From Paraspadella gotoi (taxonomy: Eukaryota > Chaetognatha): DNA of 64,000 nt. The position numbers and the translations under genes are program-made. The notes beneath the pieces were generated by a model. That model worked only from the letters and a program-made list of their open reading frames with translations. It was not told where the DNA came from and did not search any database. The stretch's first letter is position 1. Each line of letters opens with the position of its first letter. Location of the stretch: NCBI GenBank assembly GCA_051294375.1, contig CM119269.1, positions 21,251,665 through 21,315,664 on the forward strand, written 5' to 3'. Positions 10,448 to 21,240 of the stretch are shown here, piece by piece.

Positions 10448-12281
10448 TCTCTCGATTAACGCTTAGATTCATCTTCTATTTTTCTTTCCCTGTTTTATCC
10501 TTTTTGTTACACGTCCGATTGCCCACTGCTCCCACACAAGGCACCTTCGTAAGATATCGGTCATCCTCCGCCTGCCCATCTTCATCTTCATGGGTTACGT
10601 TTGGGAATATCTGTGCGGATTCGTCCTCCGCACTTTCGACGCTTGTCCTTGGGATTACAGGTGAGAAAGGAGGAACGAAAAAAAATAGGGGAAAAAATGA
10701 GAGATAACATGAAAAAGCGGAGCTAAAAAGACAAGCCGAGGCTTTAAAAAAGAGAAAAATTAAGAATTGAAAAGAAAAGATGAATGGGGATAGGAGAGAG
10801 AGCATCAGCCGCTTCGGAGCGTCGCCTTTTAACGTCTTTGATTCGATTTGAATCTTTTCGAGAAATAATTCCCGACACTGTTGTCGTTGTTGTCATTTTT
10901 TTTTTTAAATTAAAGGATACGAATGAGTTACCGGCTCAAATACTTGTTTGTACTCGTTTTAAAAATTGTCGAATGAAATTTAAGATCACCTCCTTCACGT
11001 AACGAGAAATATTATCGTCACCAATTCCCAAGTGCATTAAAAGCGGCATCGAGTGATCATTGATTTCCAATTCGTTTCCAATCTCGCAGCGACCGCCGTT
11101 GGCAACTGCATGGCCTCATCACCATGGAATACCTTCCCGCTTGGGCCTTTTGCTACGTCTTCTGCGAAAATTTCCTCTTTATCTACTCCTGCGAGAAACT
11201 GAGAATCTCCGATTCCGAGGAAGACGAGAAATCCGCCACTGTGATCAACGCCGGAGAGAATACGCCCGTCGACGGCGAAGAAGCTTCCTCGTCTCCGATT
11301 GGACGAGTCAACTCTTCGACTGTGATTGGTGGAGGAGCGTTAACGCGGCACGTCAACGGCTTCGTTCCCGAGGATCGAGCGGAAGTGGAGGAGGAATATC
11401 CATCGTTGCGATTGAGAAAAGTAGGGGGGGGGAATGTCACTGGTTGGATATGTTTTTGCTCATCTGTTTTTGCTGAAAATGAAGAAACGACTTCGCTTCT
11501 CTCACGATGAATGGTGATTTCGTATGAAGAAAAAAAACTCTCGAGATATTTCTGCTTCCATCTCTCTTCTTGCACCCTCCCTCTTTTTCTCTCCGTGCTC
11601 CAATTCCTTTGATCTTTGTTAACAGTCGGGTTGCCAGTCATACCAAGCTGGCAGGGGCATTTCATAAGTTGGCGTTGGGGGTTCGAACCTTCTACGGCGT
11701 CGTCAGCCACTGTTGTCGTTTTACTAAACTAACGCCGTGGAAATTCGCTAGGATTGTGGAAAGAACGACAAGTTGTAATGGTGCATTCCCCCGATAAACC
11801 AATGGGATTGCGTGATTCAAGACGCAAGTGAGGCGATGCGAATCTTTAGTTCTTACCATCAGCCTTATACTTTTTAATCTTTCCATAAAATATTTATAGG
11901 ATGATTACAATTCAGAAATTACTCTATGAACTAAAAAGTTTGTAAATATGGTTAAATATTATTCAATTTGTAATTTGCAAATATTGCGAAATTCAATGGG
12001 CAACCGTATTTCAATTCTGACCAACATTTTTTTTTTTAATACAAATTATGGTTTTCCTTTTTGTTTCGATTACCAAGCGGGACAAAGAAGACTTTACGCC
12101 GGATACTCAAAGCGGCGTTACGAGGAGGTGCGCCGGCGAAACCGGAACAAAACGCGACGACTCTTCGGCGTCGCCCGAAGACATCGGGCATCAGAGATGG
12201 AAAACAGATAAAACAAATGACACGAAGGATCTCAGAGGGCGCAACGGATTCAGACTGGCGGACGGTTTTTCAGAAAAATGA
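9521..12281 (+). CDS. TMEM229B: TMEM229B-like multi-pass membrane protein
   Basis: Five exons, 9521-9679, 9748-9872, 10541-10660, 11090-11420 and 12078-12281 (TGA), join in phase to 312 residues. The first half matches TMEM229B closely: FYIYAIHGWVMEV, FTACWNFVV, HTSVWSLFVYGINAV, FMGYVWEYLCGFVLR, TFDACPWDYR and LHGLITMEYLPAW. These give about four hydrophobic membrane segments. The function of the family is not established. Start chosen at 9521; the in-frame ATG at residue 27 (MEQCSAKPT) would give an N-terminus closer to vertebrate TMEM229B. Vertebrate TMEM229B is about 167 residues, so the last 150 residues here are an added polar, acidic and Ser/Thr-rich tail. The donor after 11420 (GTAGGG) and acceptor before 12078 are weaker than the others, so the tail is the least certain part. 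Confidence 0.82.
11630..11700 (+). repeat. Possible tRNA-derived SINE fragment in TMEM229B-like intron 4
   Basis: GGGGGTTCGAACC fits a Pol III B box, and GCTGGCAGGGG upstream is a weak A-box candidate. No second copy was seen in the window, so this is tentative. Confidence 0.25.
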
Positions 12282-13538
12282 GAAAATATTAAAAAAAAAA
12301 AAAAAAAAAAATTTAAGAAATGGTTGAAGAAAATACATGGTCTATGCATACGAATCGGCGTTAAATTTTCTATTTATTTTTGTACGGAATAGTAGCCACT
12401 TTCCGCCTTATCGAGTGTCTTTTCATGATAGTAAACGATGTTGGTAAAAATGAAAAATTAAAATTCACAATGTGACAATGAACGGTTGGGCCAATAACTG
12501 GTCCGTGCGGCCTGAGGTCCGTCTTGCACAAACTTCCAACTGAATCGCGTTGAGTGAAAAACCAAATACAGTGTATACCGGGGATGAAGTATCATTAACA
12601 CAACATTAATTACTGTCTGTAAAAGTCATTAACAGCAAAAGGAATCTGCAAATCGTACATTTTTAAGTGCACGAATACTTAACAAGTTTAATATTAGTTT
12701 AGTAAAAAAATGTCACAAATATATTTAAATTCTTTTTTAAAACTAGAATAACTTTTCTCTTTGATATATACAAAAGTATAAATAAGGGATTCACTATCAA
12801 GTTATCAAAGTTGTTGTCTAAGTTTATCGTTAATTTTTGTTATTGTATTTACAACGTTCCTCAAAGCAAACGATTGCACCATCATTTATCTACATTTTTC
12901 CATCCAAACAATCATTATTTATGATATATTGTTATCATTACCTCTACACTAACGACGTACATAGTTAAATTTTTTGTCCTTTTATATCAAACTATTTACT
13001 AGATTAAAACTGCATTTTCCCGACGTTAAAATTCTTATTTCATCTGGATGCGTTAAAAATAGTGATTTTTGTTTTGTTTTTGTCACGAGTAAAAACTTAA
13101 TCGTGTTGGCACGAAAAAATCTTAGCTAGATTTTTTGGCAGCTAATTTGTTTTATTTTTTTTCTTTTTTGTTTAAAAAATTTTCTACGCTTTCTACTTAA
13201 TCATTTGTAAAAGCTGTGAAAATGAGACACGTTTTATTTAGTCAACGAAATCATTTCCTCTGCGTGAATACAACGAAGTGATTTAAAACATAGAAATTCT
13301 CTGTACGTGGTGATAGCGAAATTCCAAGAAAAAAAAAAGAAAAAAAAAGCCATACTTAATTGGTTAAAAAAAGGAGAAAAAAACAAAAAACAAAAAAAAA
13401 AACCGTGAGGACGAGAAAATAAATTCCAATGGCTTCAGAATTTTAATTTTTATCTTGTTGTTGTTATTGCTTCGTCGCTACTGGGGAACCAGTGCCGATG
13501 TTTGCTGGCGTTCTTGTTGCCCTTTCTTGTTTTTGTCG
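12282..13538. other. Convergent 3' intergenic region
   Basis: AT-rich spacer between the TMEM229B-like stop (+) and the AGBL4 stop (-), with several A-runs near 12293 and 13320-13410. It probably holds both 3' UTRs. No exon seen. Confidence 0.5.
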
Positions 13539-15498
13539 TTATTCTTCCGCGCCTCCACCGCGTTCGTCGTTTTGATGCTGTTGCTGTTGTTGTTGTTGCT
13601 GTTGTTGGCGAGATCGAAAGTGAATTCTTTGCGTGGCATCGATTCGATTGTCGTCCACTTGAAAAGAACAACATCTTAAGTTAAAGAAATACATTGATAA
13701 AGAGTTTTCACATTAGGTTAAATAAAATAAAATATATTATTATTAAGTATGAATTTGAAAAATGCGATAGAATGCCATTTATAGGTTATAATTCTCGATT
13801 ATACAATCAAATTTTCGATTTTAATTTATTTTGATTTATTAATTAGAATTTTTAACTTCCATTTATCCAACCGAACTCTCTTTTTCGAGAATAGTTTGAA
13901 GCCGTATTTCATTATCACCTGCGCTTCTCAGAGGTGGCGCCGCGTTAAGGCGCGAGACGGCGCCATCTCCGCCTCCTCCTCCGCGCTTGATCCCGTGGGT
14001 GGATTTTGGGGCGTAGCGATTCTGAGAGGAGGAGGAAGCTTGACCGCTGCTGCCCGTGGTAGACAAGCCTGCATAAGGAAGCGGTCAGTTTAACAGTCGG
14101 CTAAAAGACCAAGTTATCAGTATCATTCCAGGTAGAGAGATTAATTAACAAAACAATTAGTCAAAATTAACGGCTATAAAGGATAAACAAAGAAATCCAT
14201 AACTGCGACGAAAGTATTAATGTTTAATGTTTCGTAGAATGATAAACAAACACTGTAAGAATGTTACTGGAAAGCAAGGAACAATAATTCCTGTTGTTAC
14301 GAAAAGCATCGCTGTTAAAAAGTAAACGAACGTTTGGGATTCTTCTTTTTTAAGATATACTTACTATAAATTTCTTCGAAAAATGAACGATACAAAAATG
14401 AAATAATTTCCAGTTAAGGATGAGTGACCTATGGCTATGCTATAAACTCCAGCAATTTTTTTTTTTCAATTGAGACAAAAGGAGAGAGTAAAATTAACCG
14501 GCCATATTTTCCCAAAACGCCTCATTTCATCTGAAATTTTGAATTTAAGTTAAAGATTAGACTGCAGGTTAGGGATTAGTTTAAGGATTAAGCTAATGAT
14601 TACTGTTATGGATTAGGTTAGCGATTCGGGTTAGGGATTTGGGTTTAAGGTTAAAGGTGAGGGATAGAAATTAAAGATAAGGATTTAGGGTGAGGTTTTG
14701 AAATTAGGTTAAGGGTCGGGATTAAGGGCAGGGATTAAGGTTAGGTTTTGGATTAGAAATTTAAAAAGATGTTTAATTTAAAATCAAATTCATGGATAAA
14801 GGAACAGAAATGGGACGCTCTGGAAAAAGATAACATTTTTTTGACTATGAATAAAGAATCCAAATATAATTGATGATTAGAAGTTCAGAATATTTCTTGT
14901 TCTGAACTTTTGCCTCAATAAAAAAAAATCATACTGCAGAGTCATCTCTTTTTTTTTTCGCTCGGCAGCTCGAGTCTCGCGACCCACTTACCGCAGTGTC
15001 GACATTCTTCAGACGCAAATCAAGAAAAACTCGTTGAATGTCCGTACAACCGAAATATTGGCTCTAATTACTTTTACAGTACAAATCGGTCTCGCTGCGT
15101 GTTTTTTTTCTTAGCTGAAACCTAAAACGGTAAAGCAAGATTTACCTGAACCCGGTTTCACTGTGATGTAATTTGTGAGTTTGTAGTAATCGAGAAAAGT
15201 TCGAGCCAAATTTCTACCAAGTTTCATGTATCCTTCTTCGTTGTACGGCATAGCCTGGATGGGGGCGAGGGATATACGTATACTCAATATCGTTATCAAA
15301 TATGTGTTCTTTTGTTCGCACTTGAGAGCTCGACGATGGCAAAAAGGAGAAGAAGGAAACTTCCAAAGTGTAGCAATGAGAATTGGCGTCCAAAATTCCA
15401 CCCAAAGTCCGTCGACCAGTTCCGGCTTTTACCGCATCTCTGGAGACAAAATATCGTTCAACTTTTTGAGAAATTAACATTAAGATATAGGGAAAAAG

Positions 15499-15595
<97 letters not shown>

Positions 15596-15603
15596 AGAGA
15601 GAT

Positions 15604-15649
<46 letters not shown>

Positions 15650-17001
15650 ATTCACACATTCGTCGTGTTATCCAACCTATTAAAAGAAGTGTTGCTCATG
15701 GAAAAGTCTTCGGCGTTGGCGCAGAGGAGTTTGGGAAATGTGCACTGGCGTTCGTAGCGGGCGAGATCCTCGTAGATGTTTCCGTACATGAAGCCGTTCA
15801 TGAGGGTGGAGTGGGCGTGGATGTCGATGTAAAAGTCTAAGGGGGGGGGGTGATGTCCATGGAAAAAATGAAACTAAATATCAATGCGAGCAGAATTTTA
15901 CATAGATGGACGTAGAAGCATAGAAAATTGTTTTTTACCATTTAAATAAAAAACTCTTACAAACGAATTTTATTTTTCTTCTTAATTAGCAAAATACCTT
16001 TTAAGGTCTTGCTTTTAGTGCATTAATTAATTAATTCATTCATTCATTCATTCATTTACGAAATCATTTATTTCATTGCTTCTTTCGGTCATTAATTCCA
16101 CTCCCCAGGTAGGTTCTTTATTTATCATACGTATGTCAACCGCCAGATCTCGTCCCGACACTTTCTCGTTTTTCTTCATTTGTTTAACAACTCCATCTAT
16201 TACAACCGACGACAGATGACGGCAGACGACGCAAATCACTCATTCACTGAGTCGTGGTGGTCGTTTTAACTTACTAATAATAAACTTACCCAAATCGACC
16301 TTTTCGTTCCTGTCGTAATCCATGAGGAGATTCTTGGTGGCGTAGAGGGTTGGGTGCGCCCAGGGCGATGGGTCCAACCAGTGACGGTTAAGGTCGAACC
16401 CCATTAGGGAGCACCTCGTTAATTGAATAGTTTTTGTTAGATCTTTAATGATAGTTACTGTTTGCGTAATTTAAATACGGGCGGAAAAACCTGTAATTGC
16501 CCAGATAAACGCCGTCGGGATTAAGCATCGGGACAATCTTGAAGATGATGTGGTCGCGCAGGATTCGAGCGACGGGGTGGGAGGAGATGAGGAAGTCGAC
16601 GAACCCCTGGACCACGAAGGAGGCGGGGGTCTCTCCGGGGTGCACGCGGCCTCGAATGTGGAGAGTGTTGGCAGTGTTGGAGACAAGTGCCGGAAAATAA
16701 TCAATCAGCTGAGATCTTTTTTCCCCCCACTTACCGGTGACGAAGACAATCTTTCGCTTGTCCAAGTGGTTCATGTTCTCGTTGGAGGTGATGGTAAGGA
16801 TGTCCAGCCGACGCTGCTGCACCGAAAGCGCCATCAACTCTCGATGGAAGAAATCGTACTTCTTTTTCTCTAAGACCGGAAATGAGTGAGAGAGATGGTG
16901 AGAGATGGTGAGCGATTGTGAGAGATTGTGAGCGATTGAGAGAGATACAAAGAGAAAGAAAAAATGAAAGGAAATAGAAAGAGAAGGGAGAAGAGAACGG
17001 T

Positions 17002-17096
<95 letters not shown>

Positions 17097-18155
17097 TTAC
17101 ATCTTAGCGTTTGACGTCATCCATGGAGATATTGGACACTATTTTAGTTAATTCTAAGCGACAAACACAACCAGTAATTAATTATCAATTAAGTTTCCCT
17201 AACCTATGCCGTCCAAGTAGGTCTGCAGCCGGGTGTAAGTATAAGGGAAGCAGTAGGCGAACTGATAAACGTCATCCTCAACGTCGAAGCAGAATGAAAA
17301 GGACATGACGTAATTCCGCCGGTGATCGGGACACCGGTAGTAGTAGACGTTTTTGGCCGGGATGCGAACCCACTTGGGTCTTGGTGAGGAGAGCATAAGT
17401 TGGTTTTTATTTTTACTGTTAATCTTAAGCTTTAAGGCGTCGGGTGGTCTCGTAAATACAAAAACCTCTCGTATTGATAATATTGGCAATATTATTGCGA
17501 GGAATATCTCACCTGGAGGAGCTCTTGACCAGCGGCGACATGCCGTCCCGGTAAAGCGACTTGGTCTTTGAGAAATTGACGATGTTGAAGATGACGCGTT
17601 GTTCCGCGCGGACGTTTTCCACGGTGAAGTTGAACCAAACGCGAAAGCGTGGATTGCAAGTGTCGGGGCGAATGAACAGATCGAATTCAAATTCTGCCGC
17701 GCAAAATATAAGAGAATAAATAAATAAATGAATCAATCAATCAATCAACCAATAAATCAAATGAAAATTAAGAAATGATTGGATAAATGATTGATTAATT
17801 GATTGATGGATTGATTAAACGAATGCTCGAATGAATAAATGAATCAATAAGAAAATAAATACATAAATCAATCAATTCATCTATTAATTAATCGAAATAG
17901 TTTGATTTTTTATTTTAGTATTTAGTATAAATGTTTTTTGTATTGATATTGATATATAAAGACCATAATACCGGTGATGTAGTCGACCCTCCCTAGATTG
18001 CCGCTCTCGAAGCAGGCGTCGAAGATCAGCTGTCCCTTCTTGGGTTTGGCGTTAAACCCCGGCGGCGCCACGAGCAACTTGTTGACGTTGCCGACGACGG
18101 AATCGTCGGCGCCGGCCTCGGACTCGCTGCCGGAATCGCACTTTCGGTCCGACAT
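13539..18155 (-). CDS. AGBL4: Cytosolic carboxypeptidase 6 (AGBL4-type tubulin deglutamylase)
   Basis: Eleven exons on the minus strand, all joining in phase: 18155-17972, 17693-17513, 17379-17204, 16869-16735, 16650-16491, 16414-16290, 15836-15677, 15439-15322, 15254-15146, 14068-13919, 13657-13539 (TAA). The product is 538 residues; vertebrate AGBL4 is about 500. The N-domain reads [14 protein letters not shown], then [15 protein letters not shown]. The M14 peptidase domain has the zinc site HPGE (His229, Glu232) and DIHAH (His327), [17 protein letters not shown] and the catalytic Glu400 in [25 protein letters not shown] closes the domain. CCP6 shortens polyglutamate side chains on tubulin and other proteins in the cytosol and in cilia. 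The last two exons encode a Ser/Gly/Gln-rich tail not conserved with vertebrates; they are inferred from matching splice phases. All catalytic residues are present. Confidence 0.9.
14540..14765 (+). repeat. Degenerate GGTTAGGGATTAG array in AGBL4 intron
   Basis: Irregular TTAGGG-like words such as GGTTAGGGATT and GGATTAGGTTAGCG run for about 220 bp in the intron between exons 9 and 10. Same family of words as at 2487-2625. Confidence 0.6.
15498..15647 (+). repeat. (GA)n microsatellite
   Basis: About 150 bp of GA with a few interruptions inside the AGBL4 intron between exons 7 and 8. On the gene's strand it reads CT. Confidence 0.95.
17003..17096 (+). repeat. (GA)n microsatellite
   Basis: GA array in the AGBL4 intron between exons 3 and 4, preceded by related GAGATGGTGA words from 16888. 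Confidence 0.9.
17705..17895 (+). repeat. Degenerate AATC/AATA tetranucleotide repeat
   Basis: Words AATCAATC, AATAAATA and GATTGATT alternate through most of the first AGBL4 intron. Confidence 0.75.
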
Positions 18156-19510
<1,355 letters not shown>

Positions 19511-20395
19511 ATGGGCAGTTGCGCCTCCCTCCCGGCCGGATACTCCGAACTCGCGAGCCACAGCCTCAAGCGGCGACAAAACGGGAAACTCGTCCGCGTA
19601 ACCGGCTACAAATGCTACGGGGAATCGCTCGTCAAGAGGCGTCGGACCGACTTTCGAATCCGCTTCAAAGATGCGGCGGACTGCGTCATTTTCTACAGGT
19701 TGAGAGTAAAAAAGAGAGAGAGAGAGGGATTGAGAAATGTAGAGACAATGAACGACTCAAGGAAAGAGATTGTCATTTAAATTAATAAATAAATCAATAA
19801 ATAACTGAATAAATATTTAAAATTTGCTTTCGTTTCCCAGGGATCGATCAAAGGCAAGACCACCTTACGAGGAGAAGGAACAAACTTTGGCTGAAATCTT
19901 GGACGAAGGATTCGAGGTGGAAAGACCGGCGGTGGGGAGGAGGGTGGGAGGGTGGTGAGAGGCGGGTGGAAGGAGAGGAGGTAGGGGAAAACGAAGGGTG
20001 AGGCCGGGAGAAGAAGAGGACATGGCTTCTCTCAACGTTGGAACGGACCCTGTCAATACAATCAAGACTTGACGAGGTACGAGAGGAAAGAGGAGGAGAA
20101 GGAGAAGTGAATTTCAATGACTTTTGAATTTTTAATTCTTTTCTATTTCGCTCTTTGAATAGTGTTATTTGGTTTGTATAATTTTCCTCTCAAATAATTA
20201 ATTTTTTTCCCTTTTTTTCAAACAGAGGCGTTTTCGTTTTCCTAAAATCGTAGTTAGCATCGAAAAAAAAAGCTTGAGCTATTATATATTTTTCTTTATT
20301 TCTTATTTCTTGTATTTTTTTAAACAATAAGCTCTTCCTTCGCCGAAGTCTCGCTTTGGCCTTAATCCATGGATTTGACACTTCGGGTCGCTCAG
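19511..20395 (+). CDS. Unrecognised protein with N-terminal acylation signal (5' exons)
   Basis: The ATG at 19511 opens MGSCASLPAGYSEL. Gly2 with Ser6 fits N-myristoylation and Cys4 is a likely palmitoylation site, so the protein is probably anchored to the inner face of a membrane. Exon 1 is 19511-19698 and exon 2 is 19841-19916; they join in phase to give TDFRIRFKDAADCVIFY then RDRSKARPPYEEKEQT and LAEILDEGFE. A third possible exon, 20332-20395, fits the phase (LFLRRSLALALIHGF) but its acceptor is weak. I recognise no family. A basic stretch (LKRRQNGKLVR, LVKRRRTDFR) follows the acylation signal and could add membrane affinity. The 3' end is not resolved; frames past 19916 run into G-rich and then stop-containing sequence. 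Confidence 0.5.
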
Positions 20396-20873
20396 GTTTG
20401 TTTGAAAGACACGAGAGAGAGAGAGAGATAGAGAATCGGCGAAAAAAAAGAGTCATTCTATTACACCTAATAATCCACCTTAAAAAATGTAATGAGCGGA
20501 ATACAAACGTTTATTTACAACGATTAAACTTTTTAAAACGGATGCACAATTGAACAATCGCACATGCTTGTTAAAGCGAATCAAAAATCGAGAATCTAAG
20601 CTACATAAAAACCTCAGTTCGGGCACATCGAAAGCTTTAAAATCGAAACTCGATATCATCATATGAATTATAAAATAAATAATAAATTAATGATCGGTAA
20701 TCTAAACTGAAACGAATCCGAACAAAACAATGAAGTCAACGTGTCTCCATGTTATAGATTTGACAAAAAAATAAAAAAAGAACTGAATGGTTTTGAAAAA
20801 AACATTTTAGCTTCGTTAAATTAGTAAAACTAAAAATAAAGAAATATGGAAGTCGATTAAAATTCACTCAAAA

Positions 20874-21161
20874 TGGACTCTGGTGACGAAGACGTTTTTC
20901 GCGCGTCCGAAGACAAAGATTCGCCGCCGATTTTGACGTCGACGGAGAAAATTTCGTCCAAGGTGACGCCGACGATGACGCCGACGTTTGACGAGTCGGC
21001 GACGTCAACGAAGCGGAAGAGTTCGTCGGCGACCTCGAGCGAAAGCGGACGGAGTAAAAAGGTTGTTGTTATTATTGTTATTGTTGTTGTTTCGTTTTCT
21101 ACGGTCAACTCTTTTTTAAGAATTTCTTTCGATCGCTGTGCTTTTTGTGGGTTTTCGTTTT
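20874..21161 (+). CDS. Uncertain small open frame (acidic/Ser-Thr then hydrophobic)
   Basis: ATG in a good context (AAAATGG) opens MDSGDEDVFRASEDKDSPP. A Ser/Thr-rich stretch is followed by VVVIIVIVVVSF, which could be a membrane segment but comes from a (GTT)n-like run. The minus strand is also open here (VADELFRFVDVADSSNVG, then VGVTLDEIF) and looks at least as protein-like, so the strand is undecided. In copy B (31506 onward) two extra bases break both readings. Confidence 0.2.
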
Positions 21162-21240
21162 AATTTCGGCCAATCGAAGTTTTCAATCGTCGATAAAAAA
21201 AAAAATATCTCACAGCAGTGACAGCAACTTTCGAACTTCG

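Noticed and set aside
15111-15145. AGBL4 ending at the in-frame stop at 15111
   Set aside because: The TCAG|GTAAAT donor at 15146 and two downstream exons with matching phases give a better C-terminus, though intron retention is possible.
15312-15655. Frames on both strands across the GA array
   Set aside because: Arg-Glu and Leu-Ser runs translated from simple repeat; the region is AGBL4 intron plus the shadow of exon 8.
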